DNA of 64,000 nucleotides from Siphonodentalium dalli (taxonomy: Eukaryota > Mollusca > Scaphopoda > Gadilida > Siphonodentaliidae): assembly GCA_032622095.1 (NCBI GenBank), contig CP136061.1, positions 124,506,754-124,570,753 on the forward strand. Reading direction: 5' to 3'. The notes beneath the pieces were generated by a model. The model was not told the DNA's origin. It did no database searches and was given only the letters and a program-made list of their open reading frames with translations. Positions 44,201-47,578 of this stretch are shown here, in pieces; the first letter of the stretch is position 1; each line of letters begins with the position of its first letter. Both the position numbers and the translations under genes were made by a program.

Positions 44201-47036
44201 CATCGGTGAAGCATATTTATTAAACGAAATCACCACCATTATAACTACTTCTTGTTGACTTAATTGCCAACATCGACAATGTAAATTACGTCATGTTCAA
44301 CTCTGTTTGTATAAATGAATAATTGACAATTATTGTAATTATAGTATCAATGAAAGTCGAACCAATGAGGCAAATAAATACAGAACAAAACTTGCATCAG
44401 AATTTCAAATCAGTTATTCAATTCTTTGTGGATGGCATGACGTATGTTCTGTGTAGCCATAATGAAACACCTATGCTTAGCATTCAATTTTGCCTGAATC
44501 CCATTGTCATAATTAATTACACTTTATCTCTTTAGAAACTAATGGCAAAATAATCTTTGAAACTTCAAACGATTGGTTGAAGCTGGATTTATAATTTATT
44601 TTGTAGGTATGGTGTTCATATTACACACCTCAGTATGCTAAACAGGCTATTCTTACTGATGAACATGGTCCGGCTAAATACAGGCAAGTATTTATGGGAG
44701 GCCAAATTAATATTTATTATGCTTAGGCCAAAATAAAAATACTATGTTCTTACAGTGTTCTCAAGCACTTCCCTCATCAAGGAGGGCATCATGAAAATTT
44801 TGCGTTTGCAAATTTATCCAGAAATTTCAAAATCCATTTGATCCAGAGTTAGAAATTTAGGTTGGTTTCTAGAAAATTTGTTGAATATTTAATGGATATA
44901 AGGCATTGGATGATAAAGTCCATATATTTCTTGTCAAATTGTAGGATTTCATTGTATAAAATTTTCAATACATCCACCACTTTTTAGGATTATTAGGAAA
45001 AGATGAGTAAAAGCCTTTCTCCTTCATCCAATTTCCTTTATATAATTGCCTGAATTATTTATGTTTTAGTATTTTAAGTGTAATTTGATTATTCTCAAGT
45101 CAAGTAGATGAAATTATGTTTATATATGTTTAAACATAATTGAATAAAGCCAGAAGAAAATTTATTATAGAAACATCTACCTTATCGTAATATAAATTTG
45201 TGCGATACTATTTTTAATTCGCGCACATCAAAACTGACAAAAATATTTTTTTATCTGATGACAGTTTCACTTCTTAATCGTTCCTGAAGATGCACATATA
45301 TATTAAAGGCCATCATGATAACATTTTTATTATTTACATCGAGTAGAACATAACTGCAACACCATTAGGTTGTGAAGATGGGTGTTTATGCATGCTTAAA
45401 ATAATCATTCTCATATTTCAATAGTTAAGATCATTTAAATGATATCGAAAAAAGGGAAACAACAACCTTGTAAGCTGCTGAGTTAAGAAAACATCAACTA
45501 TTGGCTGCATGTATTTTAAATAGTTGGGTTGACATAATTGACTCAGACTGCATGTATTACCACAGTGCCGTTCCTGGGTTGTGGATGTGAAAACATGCTT
45601 TTGTGCGCTATGAGCTGTGGAAATGAACACAGCACATTAAAAAATCAGTAATCGTTAAAAACACTTAGTTTAATATAACTGAATTTTTTTTTAGGAAAGT
45701 AGGCATCGATTATGCCCCGATGTTGAACATCAAACACACATGAACTATTTATTAGATGTTCGTAAAATGCACATAATCCCTTTCACTCATAAGTACAATA
45801 ACTCCTGCAACAAATATCTAGCTCATCCACTGCGTGAGTTCCAGATAGCAGCTATCAGAAAGTTTAAAGTGACGGTTTAGAGATTTCATTAGTGACGTAG
45901 GTTCCTGGCCTTGCACAAGGTGATTTATCAATTGGTCTGTGGTTAGTTTTGAGATTATTCTAACTACAGTAATGCCCTAAATAATCAACTCCTTAACCAT
46001 AGCAGAATTATGGGTAATTTTTCAGGATTTAGTTGGAAATATGGCTTGTTGCCATTCATTGGAAAACTCTCACTGATAGTTTTCCGATGAATGGCAACAA
46101 GCCATATTTCCAACTCTGTGAGAGCTTCCCGATGAATGGCAACAAGACATATTTCCGACTAAATCCTGAAAAATTACCAATAATTCTGCTATGGTTAAGG
46201 AGTCGATTATTTAGGGCATTACTGTAGCTAAATGAGAGAAAACCTTTTGTTTTTCAGTATATATTTTGAGAATTGATAGCCTGTAATTATACCCCCACTT
46301 TCGAAGAAAATGGGGGGTATACTGGATTGACTCTGCCTGTCCGTCCGTCCGTCCGTCACGCTTTCTCCCTCCGTGTGTCCGCCCGTCCATCCGTCCTCAT
46401 AACTCGAACGACTATGAACCGATTTCAATAATTTTTTGTATGCAGTCTCCTTAGGAGTGCATCTCCGCATGATGCTAATTGCGGTTTGGTCCGACTTTTT
46501 TTTAAAATTACACCTCATTTTCGACTTATTTTGACTTAGAAAATTCTGTCCGACTTAATAATTTGAACAAATATGAACCGATTTCAATAATCTTTGGTAT
46601 ACATGCTTCTCACAATACCCTCTCTACATGATGCGGCTAGGGATTGGCTCGGACTGTTTTTCGTAATATTACACTTCATTTTCGACTTATTTTGACATAG
46701 AAAATTCGGTCCGACTTAATAACTTTAACAAATATGAACCAATTTGAATAATTTTTTCTGTACAAGCTTCTTGTGACACCATATCGATATTATTAGTCCG
46801 AATTTTTCTTTAAAGTTAAAAATCTTTTTTGTTGGGTTTACGGATAATGCTGGTTGAATTTGCCATGGTGGAGGTATGCTAGCACTCGAGTGTACACCTC
46901 TTGTTAATTATGTTGTGCTATTTTTTTTGTCCACAGGGTGATAGGTGTACTGCGGAATATGCCAGAGTTTTCAAAAGCTTTCCAGTGCCCAAAGAACTCG
47001 TACATGAACCCACAAAATCGTTGCAAGGTCTGGTGA
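351..47036 (+). CDS. M13 zinc endopeptidase (neprilysin/ECE-like), 15 exons, 5' end outside window
   Basis: Fifteen exons with compatible phases join into 679 residues ending at TGA 47034-47036. The family are type II membrane ectoenzymes that cleave small extracellular peptides before hydrophobic residues; the cytosolic tail and anchor must lie upstream. Numbered from the residue at 351, I see C2/C7, [12 protein letters not shown] with C25/C33, NAYY 474-477, HELTH 515-519 (zinc ligands H515 and H519, catalytic E516), ENIAD 575-579 (third ligand E575; D579), H641, R647 and a CKVW C-terminus. These are all the catalytic elements of an active enzyme. C25, C33, C91, C344, C552, C624, C664 and C676 fit the conserved disulfide set. 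The extra neprilysin pair (234/242 in human) is absent, as in ECE, and C279 is additional. The residue after HGFD is Asn where Asp is usual. The ectodomain length is normal for the family. Neprilysin and ECE subtypes cannot be separated without a tree. Confidence 0.96.
543..2761. other. Intron 1, first part: nothing recognised
   Basis: AT-rich sequence with no coding frame resembling a known protein and no repeat I can pair with another in this window. Around 1870-2430 it is less AT-rich, with scattered CpG and the half-site TTACGTCA, but I see no exon there. Confidence 0.5.
2762..2966 (-). repeat. tRNA-derived SINE remnant, with a second 3' part
   Basis: Read on the - strand, a tRNA-like head starts near 2861 with an A-box-like TGGTCCAGTGG, then a B-box-like GTTCGCAGCC about 45 nt on (2794-2803), at normal tRNA spacing. 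A second near-identical copy of the B-box part lies at 2908-2966. The anticodon stem is not intact, so this is not a functional tRNA gene. Confidence 0.6.
3365..3579. mobile_element. Pogo/Tc1-like palindromic MITE, full-length reference copy
   Basis: The element is almost entirely two inverted arms of about 105 bp meeting at a short centre (GCTCTCCCTGAGAGC). Ends read CAGTAATGCCCTA... and ...GGGCATTACTG inside a TA duplication. A TA target with CAG termini is typical of the IS630/Tc1/mariner superfamily and most like pogo. It encodes nothing, so it must have been moved by a transposase elsewhere. Thirteen copies are in this window. Here the first base is T instead of C. Confidence 0.85.
3733..3861 (+). 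CDS. M13 peptidase exon 2
   Basis: Acceptor TTGACTTGCAG ends at 3732; the donor is GTACAGTAA at 3862. It has 43 codons (residues 65-107), phase 0 at both ends. It contains the [14 protein letters not shown] block, where C91 matches the family cysteine that pairs across to the exon 7 cysteine. Only the G of the donor precedes the target duplication of a MITE (3865-3976), so a transposon supplies most of this splice site. Confidence 0.9.
3865..3976. mobile_element. Pogo-like MITE deletion copy inside a 5' splice site
   Basis: Only CAGTAATG of the left end remains, fused to a complete right arm. TA duplications are at 3863-3864 and 3977-3978. The left TA plus the MITE end forms the exon 2 donor GTACAGTAA. 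Confidence 0.88.
3979..5852. other. Intron 2: mostly unrecognised sequence
   Basis: No gene seen. It contains a small hairpin with an 11-bp stem at 4396-4437 (AGGGGTGATAT and its complement), and short inverted GAGCTAT words near 4660. Otherwise AT-rich and featureless. Confidence 0.5.
5853..6066. repeat. Palindromic MITE-like element
   Basis: Outer arms containing TGTATTAGTAGCCAATAAAA (5858 on) reappear inverted at 6031-6066 (about 28 of 30 match). An inner hairpin spans about 5901-5977 (GAAATAATC against GATTATTTC). No clear target duplication. Confidence 0.65.
6191..6367 (+). CDS. M13 peptidase exon 3
   Basis: Acceptor TTTTTTTCAG ends at 6190; donor GTGAGT starts at 6368. It has 59 codons (residues 108-166), phase 0 at both ends. 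It carries the LGSWPL motif that follows the first domain segment in all M13 members, and sequons at NHS and NST. It joins exon 4 without a gap relative to the family. Confidence 0.9.
6529..7840. repeat. Long interspersed repeat with CATCTTGGATTTTAC units
   Basis: Starts near GAGCTATTGCCGTGGG and a CCGTCCGTCC run. It then consists of degenerate tandem units, each with CCTCTAGATGGGAGC, AACATGGCCGCCAGCAGCC, ATCTTGGATTTTACTCTTTG and TCCTTTGGCACACCCTACAG. Related copies are at 8660-8842 and 34385-34965. No coding frame survives. One unit is split by a MITE (7205-7417). Type unknown. Confidence 0.75.
7205..7417. mobile_element. Pogo-like MITE inserted into another repeat
   Basis: Family of 3365-3579, both arms complete. 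Flanks read GGATTTTA and TACTCTTTGC. The uninterrupted unit nearby (about 6751) reads GGATTTTACTCTTTGC, so the TA was duplicated on insertion. Confidence 0.92.
7841..9171. other. Intron 3 remainder, with a partial repeat copy
   Basis: Nothing coding. 8490-8535 is a T-rich TTTG microsatellite; 8660-8842 is a degenerate copy of the 6529-7840 repeat. The rest is AT-rich without recognisable structure. Confidence 0.5.
9172..9382. mobile_element. Pogo-like MITE
   Basis: Complete two-arm copy of the 3365 family, TA at 9170-9171 and 9383-9384. It ends 108 bp before exon 4. Confidence 0.9.
9491..9670 (+). CDS. M13 peptidase exon 4
   Basis: Acceptor CTTTCCATAG ends at 9490; donor GTATGC starts at 9671. 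It has 60 codons (residues 167-226), phase 0. [13 protein letters not shown] is the family block usually read as QPGLGLPSRDYY. The two cysteines that neprilysin has just after this block are missing, as in ECE. A TTAA-flanked MITE begins 30 bp after the donor. Confidence 0.92.
9701..9932. mobile_element. TTAA-flanked (piggyBac-like) MITE, TIR family B
   Basis: Flanked by TTAA on both sides (9697-9700, 9933-9936). Ends are CCCTTTCATGACTGGAGC and its complement. The TTAA target with CCCT-type ends is a piggyBac trait. Inside is a hairpin (9746-9812) with arms CCAATGCATTCTCTTATATA, plus a decayed second hairpin. The same hairpin occurs in other TIR families. Confidence 0.85.
9937..10617. other. 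Intron 4 part: nothing recognised
   Basis: AT-rich, no exon. A 17-bp direct repeat (GAGGAGTGTCTGTAGAC) lies near 10479 and 10497. Confidence 0.5.
10618..11121. mobile_element. Pogo-like MITE split by a second MITE
   Basis: The left arm and most of the right arm occupy 10618-10803; the end of the right arm resumes at 11092-11121. A TTAA-type MITE (10804-11091) sits in the TTAA of GGTTAAGG. TA duplications are at 10616-10617 and 11122-11123. Confidence 0.88.
10804..11091. mobile_element. TTAA-flanked MITE, TIR family A, nested
   Basis: TTAA at 10800-10803 and 11092-11095. Ends CCCTTTACCCAACA and its complement. It contains the hairpin CCAATGCATTCTCTTATATA...(loop GGCGACCTATGGTCGAC)... at 10998-11064, also found in families B and C. 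A longer relative is at 47579-47969. Confidence 0.9.
11656..11933. mobile_element. Palindromic element, TIR family C, 8-bp duplication
   Basis: Ends GACCCGACATATCAAATCC and its near complement, flanked by the direct repeat ACATTTAT (11648-11655, 11934-11941). It holds one half and one complete copy (11818-11889) of the hairpin seen in families A and B. The 8-bp duplication excludes a TTAA-type transposase. The superfamily is unclear. Confidence 0.75.
11996..12085 (+). CDS. M13 peptidase exon 5
   Basis: Acceptor CATTTTCCACAG ends at 11995; donor GTGAGT starts at 12086. It has 30 codons (residues 227-256), phase 0. [15 protein letters not shown] corresponds to the conserved YNKMTL..L block. 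A hairpin element ends 62 bp upstream of the exon, and the palindromic repeat 12130-12453 starts shortly after it. Confidence 0.9.
12130..12453. mobile_element. Palindromic TTAA-type MITE, family D
   Basis: The right end GTGTACAGTACCCCT is followed by TTAA; the left end is eroded. Arms (AATTTGAGCCATGGATTAGT, GGTAATTATAATGAAAATGA) fold back almost completely. Better kept at 54556-54897. Confidence 0.75.
12832..13168. mobile_element. TTAA-type MITE, family E, with tandem hairpins
   Basis: TTAA at 12828-12831 and 13169-13172; ends CCCTTTCTACACTAAATG and its approximate complement. The centre holds a hairpin (GAAATGTTCAGATAATAAGT arms) present twice in tandem at 12988-13127. Relatives are at 37060-37801 and, as a fragment, about 50930-51060. 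Confidence 0.78.
13213..13337 (+). CDS. M13 peptidase exon 6
   Basis: Acceptor TTTATTTCAG ends at 13212; donor GTGAGT starts at 13338. It has 41 codons plus two bases; the split codon (GA|C, Asp) is completed by exon 7. It covers residues 257-297 and includes C279, a cysteine outside the usual M13 set, and an NLT sequon. The next intron is 14,530 bp and holds the copia element and the large inverted repeat. Confidence 0.85.
13367..13580. mobile_element. Pogo-like MITE
   Basis: Complete two-arm copy of the 3365 family. TA flanks; starts 29 bp after the exon 6 donor. Confidence 0.9.
13664..13765. repeat. hAT end fragment related to 24326-25446
   Basis: TAGGGACCTGCAAATATT followed by GATTCGA/ATCGA-rich sequence resembles the left end of the hAT element at 24326. 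No matching right end is found nearby. Confidence 0.5.
13766..14736. other. Intron 6 part: nothing recognised, with a C tract
   Basis: No coding or repeat pairing seen apart from an uninterrupted C tract at about 14611-14638. Confidence 0.5.
14737..15960. repeat. Tandem repeat of about 180 bp with AAGATGGCGGCC motif
   Basis: Degenerate units each start with a version of CCAAGATGGCGGCCAAAATG (near 14737, 14935, 15298, 15474, 15640, 15810). The last units (15524-15960) reappear inverted at 23540-24013, forming the outer part of the large inverted repeat. Confidence 0.7.
16627..16631. repeat. Target site duplication TAGAA, left
   Basis: TAGAA directly precedes the left LTR and recurs at 21640-21644 after the right LTR. 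Five bp is the usual copia duplication. Confidence 0.92.
16632..16872 (-). repeat. Copia 3' LTR
   Basis: 241 bp with TG...CA ends, aligned along its length with 21398-21639. Confidence 0.93.
16877..16894 (-). other. Copia polypurine tract
   Basis: On the - strand an 18-nt tract, all purine except one T, lies 4 nt before the 3' LTR, the expected plus-strand primer position. Confidence 0.75.
16986..17960 (-). pseudogene. Copia reverse transcriptase end and RNase H (after frameshift)
   Basis: This frame starts with the end of reverse transcriptase, HVDDF (the YVDD catalytic box with His for Tyr). RNase H follows: CDAS, AAETLA, YTDNRS and [10 protein letters not shown] supply its acidic residues. 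It ends at a stop about 110 bp before the 3' LTR. The frame differs from the upstream segment, so it is not made as it stands. Confidence 0.9.
17961..19297 (-). pseudogene. Copia integrase C-terminus and reverse transcriptase N-half
   Basis: Begins just after a TAG stop, in the same frame as the integrase. It contains the integrase-RT linker and the RT core: [12 protein letters not shown], then DIKAAFLQG (first catalytic Asp) and [16 protein letters not shown]. The reading frame is lost near 17960-17985, apparently by a single-base deletion just before the HVDD box. Confidence 0.9.
19298..20074 (-). pseudogene. Copia integrase, catalytic Asp lost
   Basis: The HHCC zinc finger is seen as H64, H69, C100 and C103 from the Met at 20074. 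The first catalytic Asp is D130 (VALDLK) and the Glu is E222 (CERNHAV). The second Asp, normally in FLxDNGGE, is Ala (GCT at 19517-19519). TAG at 19298-19300 ends the segment. Both defects would abolish integration by this copy. Confidence 0.9.
20081..21331 (-). pseudogene. Copia Gag and protease
   Basis: 416 residues. The Gag capsid-like part comes first, then an Arg-rich stretch and one CX2CX4HX4C zinc knuckle (C275, C278, H283, C288). The protease motif LDSAC is at 337-341 and IPLLLG near the end. TAA at 20081-20083 stops it; the integrase follows in the same frame. The Met at 21331 lies about 55 nt after the primer site; a second Met ten codons later is possible. Confidence 0.9.
21387..21397 (-). 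other. Copia primer binding site, initiator tRNA-Met
   Basis: The - strand reads TGGTAGCAGAG, complementary to the last 11 nt of initiator tRNA-Met with CCA. It directly abuts the 5' LTR. Confidence 0.9.
21398..21639 (-). repeat. Copia 5' LTR
   Basis: 242 bp, TG...CA ends; near-identical to 16632-16872. TAGAA follows at 21640-21644. Confidence 0.93.
22627..22902 (+). pseudogene. Unidentified reading frame in right arm of inverted repeat
   Basis: About 90 residues, including [16 protein letters not shown] and [15 protein letters not shown]. The opposite arm, read on the - strand at about 21645-21830, keeps a similar stretch in frame ([14 protein letters not shown]). Matching frames in both arms suggest descent from a coding sequence, but I recognise no family and both copies decay into stops. 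A further open stretch follows at 23121-23306. Confidence 0.3.
23302..23497. repeat. 31-bp minisatellite, six units and a partial
   Basis: Units begin ATTAATTCGATACGATATGT at 23302, 23333, 23364, 23395, 23426 and 23457, with a few substitutions each. The seventh breaks off after ATTAATTCAACGG. Confidence 0.95.
24014..24191. mobile_element. TTAA-type MITE, family B, truncated
   Basis: The right end reaches TTAA at 24192-24195. The left end is cut and abuts the inverted repeat at about 24013. Two degraded copies of the TCTCTTATATATGCGAG hairpin are visible. Confidence 0.7.
24326..25446. mobile_element. hAT element with 8-bp duplication CTTTATTC
   Basis: Ends TAGGGTCCTGCGAAT and its complement are followed by subterminal ATTCGATTCGA arrays. 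CTTTATTC occurs at 24318-24325 and 25447-25454. The 8-bp duplication and TAGGG ends define hAT. At 1.1 kb it is non-autonomous, but it keeps a BED-finger fragment. Confidence 0.92.
24852..25046 (+). pseudogene. BED-type zinc finger fragment of a hAT transposase
   Basis: 64 residues beginning [13 protein letters not shown] then, after a TTTHLW stretch, NRLSKKHP fit the BED pattern CX2C...HX(3-5)H. The first zinc-binding His position is Arg (NRL for the usual xHL). No catalytic or dimerisation domain follows; a stop comes soon after. Either a leftover transposase N-terminus or a short DNA-binding peptide. Confidence 0.7.
25455..26381. other. Intron 6 part: nothing recognised
   Basis: No exon, tRNA or paired repeat seen. 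A short TA microsatellite lies near 26018. Confidence 0.45.
26382..26800. mobile_element. hAT-like compound-palindrome MITE, family F
   Basis: Ends CAAGCCTGCAAATAGTGT and complement, 8-bp duplications CTTATTTA (26374-26381, 26801-26808). Each half of the element contains its own hairpin (GAGGTCCCCAGAGGGTGAAT with its complement), so two small palindromes sit in one large one. Other copies: 28119, 39607, 51473. Confidence 0.9.
26809..27569. other. Intron 6 part: possible family E fragment, otherwise nothing
   Basis: AAAAGTATAAATTGGAATGG near 26856 and ACTCATCAATGAGT near 27290 match the ends of family E (12832-13168), but the middle is unrelated. No exon seen. Confidence 0.4.
27570..27819. 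mobile_element. TTAA-type MITE, family B
   Basis: TTAA follows at 27820-27823; the left end is blurred. Two copies of the CCAATGCATTCTCTTATA hairpin (27602-27676, 27710-27779), separated by TGACCTTGTAAGCCAGTG. It ends 48 bp before exon 7. Confidence 0.8.
27868..28090 (+). CDS. M13 peptidase exon 7
   Basis: Acceptor TTCTGTTCACAG ends at 27867; donor GTGAGT starts at 28091. One base completes the exon 6 codon, then 74 codons follow (residues 298-372). It contains [10 protein letters not shown], the cysteine C344 in LWERC, and FALGALYV, which matches the AVGSLYV block. The joined phase and motif order leave little doubt despite the 14.5-kb intron before it. Confidence 0.92.
28119..28580. mobile_element. 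hAT-like MITE, family F
   Basis: Both hairpins are present (28153-28240, 28456-28553); ends are partly eroded and no target duplication is left. It starts 28 bp after the exon 7 donor. Confidence 0.8.
28581..29157. other. Intron 7 remainder, with a duplicate at 36480-36900
   Basis: AAAGATGCATAATCCGAATT and the following 370 bp (28696 to about 29085) are closely similar to 36480-36900. Both include ATCAAGTGGTAATACGGC-like words. This is an interspersed repeat of unknown type with no coding frame. Confidence 0.6.
29158..29334 (+). CDS. M13 peptidase exon 8
   Basis: Acceptor TATTTATGCAG ends at 29157; donor GTAGGT starts at 29335. It has 59 codons (residues 373-431), phase 0. [27 protein letters not shown] is the strongly conserved WMD..T...A..K......IGYPD segment of M13 peptidases. 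Confidence 0.94.
29579..30333. repeat. Interspersed repeat, 168-bp internal tandem units
   Basis: Opens with TACCCCCGCAACGAAGTTAT and TGTCCGTCCG and ends with GGTATCC...CACCTCTAGTTA. CTGTGCACCTGCGATTATGA recurs at 29721, 29889 and 30058 (168 and 169 bp apart). A related element is at 46286-46910. Confidence 0.75.
30573..31011. repeat. Imperfect tandem duplication, unit about 240 bp
   Basis: TTTCTATCTCTTCTAACATG (30573) recurs with changes at 30813, followed in both by TTGTAAACACCTG and CAACAAAGTGTCA. The second unit ends exactly at the hAT target duplication. Confidence 0.7.
31020..32137. mobile_element. hAT element with 8-bp duplication TACCAGTA
   Basis: Ends CAGGCCTCAGC and complement; TACCAGTA lies at 31012-31019 and 32138-32145. 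CAGG ends and an 8-bp duplication are hAT features. Subterminal sequences contain GTCGCC and AGTCTCCCT repeats. No transposase frame is visible in its 1.1 kb, so it is non-autonomous. Confidence 0.88.
32138..32502. other. Intron 8 part: short inverted repeat only
   Basis: ACTGGACATCTG (32272) and CGAATGTCCAGT (32331) pair around AGAAGAGTCTAG. Nothing else recognised. Confidence 0.45.
32666..32792. repeat. Long hairpin, stem about 60 bp
   Basis: Left arm words CAATGTGGTCATGG, TTTTGACCGCGAG, AAAATCAGCAAACT and their complements in reverse order, with a short loop near AACCCCG. Confidence 0.85.
33337..33412. repeat. Hairpin with a CRE (TGACGTCA) in its loop
   Basis: A stem of about 26 bp, GTTCATAAACCTATGAACG with its complement, around a loop containing TGACGTCA at 33368-33375. 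One mismatch in the stem. Confidence 0.8.
33653..34241. other. Intron 8 end: nothing recognised
   Basis: No repeat or extra exon seen before the exon 9 acceptor. Confidence 0.45.
34242..34342 (+). CDS. M13 peptidase exon 9
   Basis: Acceptor GTATTGCAG ends at 34241; donor GTAAGT starts at 34343. It has 33 codons plus two bases (residues 432-464; split Glu465). It covers the variable stretch between the IGYPD and NAYY segments, so it rests on splice sites, phase and position more than on motif. Confidence 0.85.
34385..34965. repeat. Copy of the 6529-7840 repeat family
   Basis: Starts at GAGCTGTTGCGGTGG and repeats the GCCATCTTGGATTTTACTC and ACCTCTAGATGGGAGC words three times. No reading frame. 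Confidence 0.75.
35237..36130. repeat. Interspersed repeat, internal units of about 160 bp
   Basis: Begins TTGTCCCCCAAAATTTTAGG and ends near TTTTCGGGGGACACTGCGG. GGATGATA(T/A)CTCAAGTTTGGA recurs at 35421, 35579 and 35742. A second copy is 52887-53575 with the same ends. Confidence 0.72.
36480..36900. repeat. Second copy of the 28696-29085 repeat
   Basis: High similarity along about 400 bp, including GTGATAATACAGCCATATTT and the final GAAATGTTGTTGTTG. Confidence 0.7.
37253..37357. mobile_element. Pogo-like MITE, left arm only
   Basis: Starts TACAGTATGCTCTAATTAATC and stops at the centre of the element. The right arm is lost at the junction with the following insert. Confidence 0.75.
37479..37736 (-). 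pseudogene. GIY-YIG-like C-terminal fragment of a retroelement (Penelope-like?)
   Basis: 85 residues. [21 protein letters not shown] followed by [20 protein letters not shown] resembles the HFN..GHS......vie....R...E..WI..L.T..P.GLN tail of GIY-YIG regions attached to Penelope-like and some other retroelements. The catalytic GIY and YIG part lies beyond the fragment, and [11 protein letters not shown] replaces the usual R..E..WI. I am sure it is a decayed fragment, less so of its class. Confidence 0.5.
37806..39090. other. Intron 9 part: G tract, otherwise nothing recognised
   Basis: An uninterrupted tract of about 39 G lies at 38249-38287. GAGGACATCCAGTGCCA (38574) has an inverted echo near 38710 with CCTCAAATTT, hinting at a small palindrome. 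GATATATCCGTTTCCC occurs twice near 39005 and 39047, close to the exon 10 acceptor. Confidence 0.5.
39091..39201 (+). CDS. M13 peptidase exon 10, NAYY substrate-binding segment
   Basis: Acceptor TTATTTTCAG ends at 39090; donor GTGAGC starts at 39202. It encodes residues 465-501 with a split Trp502. NAYY (474-477) supplies the Asn-Ala pair that in neprilysin hydrogen-bonds the substrate backbone. It is followed by [13 protein letters not shown], the usual lead-in to the zinc site. Confidence 0.95.
39202..39606. other. Intron 10 start: nothing recognised
   Basis: AT-rich, no repeats or exons seen. Confidence 0.45.
39607..40045. mobile_element. hAT-like MITE, family F
   Basis: Flanking 8-mers TTTGTTAT (39599-39606) and TTTCTTAT (40046-40053) differ by one base. 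Two inner hairpins as at 26382. Confidence 0.85.
40046..41747. other. Intron 10 remainder
   Basis: Apart from the long hairpin at 40530-40695, AT-rich sequence with no exon or paired repeat seen. Confidence 0.45.
40530..40695. repeat. Near-perfect hairpin, arms of about 66 bp
   Basis: Left arm ACACAGAATGACACGATGTG...TTGTCGCGGAAGGATAG (to 40596) is matched inverted at 40627-40695 with two differences. The loop is 30 nt. No target duplication is evident. Confidence 0.92.
41748..41815 (+). CDS. M13 peptidase exon 11, HELTH zinc site
   Basis: Acceptor CTTTTTTCAG ends at 41747; donor GTGAGA starts at 41816. It is the shortest exon (68 bp). HELTH at 41785-41799 gives two zinc ligands and the catalytic Glu. 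HGFD is followed by Asn instead of the usual Asp. Gly525 is split with exon 12. Confidence 0.96.
42056..42158. repeat. Perfect 103-bp palindrome
   Basis: Two 51-bp arms, identical as inverted copies, around a single central A at 42107. It begins and ends with TTAA, so it may be the whole of a tiny TTAA-type foldback. It lies in intron 11. Confidence 0.95.
42159..42569. other. Intron 11 end: nothing recognised
   Basis: AATAAAGAGCGTTCCTTACTAGTCTATTCCTGAT near 42187 resembles 55120-55170, a weak repeat. Otherwise featureless. Confidence 0.4.
42570..42694 (+). CDS. M13 peptidase exon 12
   Basis: Acceptor GATATTTTCAG ends at 42569; donor GTGAGC starts at 42695. Residues 525-566, [14 protein letters not shown] and then C552 in ETSCM, which in the family pairs with the last cysteine of the protein. 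The junction with exon 11 restores the HGFDxxGRN block. Confidence 0.95.
43000..43400. repeat. Interspersed repeat with two 169-bp units
   Basis: TTTAATTGATATTTGGTATA occurs at 43121 and 43290, each preceded by GCGATAA/GCGATAAA and followed by GGGTCTG(C/T)TGCAACAATAT. It opens with a GGCAGGCATCCGGG segment like other CCGTCCG-type repeats here. Confidence 0.7.
43464..43550. repeat. Foldback remnant
   Basis: AAAGCGCATCCGAAAATATACCC is mirrored by GGGTATATTTTTGGATGCGC some 35 bp later. Confidence 0.7.
43859..44023 (+). CDS. M13 peptidase exon 13, ENIAD third zinc ligand
   Basis: Acceptor TTTCAATCAG ends at 43858; donor GTAAGA starts at 44024. It has 55 codons (residues 567-621), phase 0. [10 protein letters not shown] holds ENIAD at 43883-43897: Glu is the third zinc ligand and Asp orients a zinc-binding His. 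[10 protein letters not shown] is also a family hallmark. Confidence 0.96.
44607..44683 (+). CDS. M13 peptidase exon 14, transition-state His
   Basis: Acceptor TTATTTTGTAG ends at 44606. Residues 622-646 plus two bases of Arg647. VWCSYYTP carries C624, and TDEHGP carries H641, the His that stabilises the transition state in neprilysin. The donor is GCAAGT, not GT. Only this border joins to exon 15 in the conserved YR-VIG frame. Confidence 0.93.
44684..44689 (+). other. GC-AG splice donor (GCAAGT)
   Basis: The exon 14 border reads CAG|GCAAGT. GC donors usually show exactly this otherwise perfect match to U1. A nearby GT (CAA|GTATTT) would put exon 15 out of frame and lose the R-VIG block. Confidence 0.88.
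44690..45966. other. Intron 14 part: nothing recognised
   Basis: AT-rich; no exon, hairpin or repeat copy I can support. Confidence 0.45.
45967..46224. mobile_element. Pogo-like MITE with extra arm segment
   Basis: TA flanks. The right arm's GAGAGCTTTCC-to-CATATTTCC segment is present twice, separated by CAACTCTGT. The same arrangement is at 47278 and 51108. Confidence 0.88.
46286..46910. repeat. CCGTCCGTCC-type interspersed repeat
   Basis: Begins TATACCCCCACTTTCGAAGAA, ends near CACCTCTTGTTAATTA. CATTTTCGACTTATTTTGAC recurs at about 46510 and 46677. It ends about 25 bp before the exon 15 acceptor. Kin of 29579-30333. Confidence 0.7.
46937..47036 (+). CDS. M13 peptidase exon 15, C-terminus CKVW
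   Basis: Acceptor TTTGTCCACAG ends at 46936. It completes Arg647, which corresponds to the Arg that binds the substrate carboxylate, then encodes VIGVLRN to the terminal CKVW and TGA at 47034-47036. C664 and C676 correspond to the two last conserved cysteines. Confidence 0.96.
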
Positions 47037-47149
47037 TGAGTGAAAACTAGAGGTCCATTGTACAACAAATACACCGGAGTCCTAAAAAATATTCCATTGC
47101 ATAAGAACTGGCATGCAAGCTAGCCCACAGATTCATTGATGATGGAGTG

Positions 47150-47155
47150 AATAAA
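47150..47155 (+). terminator. Poly(A) signal AATAAA
   Basis: AATAAA lies 114 nt after the stop codon, and GTGTGTGCTCTTGG, a GU-rich downstream element, starts about 12 nt later. This implies a 3' UTR of only about 130 nt. An ATTAAA at about 47232 is a weaker alternative. Confidence 0.65.
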
Positions 47156-47277
47156 TAGATTCAGTGTGTGCTCTTGGGTACCAGAAGACCATAAACTTAT
47201 CACAGGACCTCGTACAGTTACGAAATGTCAGCTGAATATTGAATTAAAGGGACCCCCAAGGCCTTCACAGTGGGTTA

Positions 47278-47476
47278 CAGTAATACCCTAAGTATTTTCA
47301 GGATTTAGTCGGAAATATGGCTCACTGATAGCTTTCCAATGAATGGCAACAAGCCATATTTCCAACTCAGTGAGAGCTTCCCGATGAATGGCAACAAGCC
47401 ATATTTCTGACTAAATCCTGAAAAGTTACCCATAATTCTGCTGTGGTTAAAGAGTCGATTACTTAGGGCATTACTG
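47278..47476. mobile_element. Pogo-like MITE with extra arm segment
   Basis: Left arm shortened; right arm segment duplicated as at 45967. TA at both flanks. It lies just beyond the peptidase 3' UTR. Confidence 0.85.
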
Positions 47477-47578
47477 TAGCTCATTCCCTGCAGACTACCA
47501 GTTATCTCATACTTTTTGCATGTAATTGAATGGTCATCGGAAGTGAACGTGTTTATGTGCAAAAAATATAAAAGTTAA

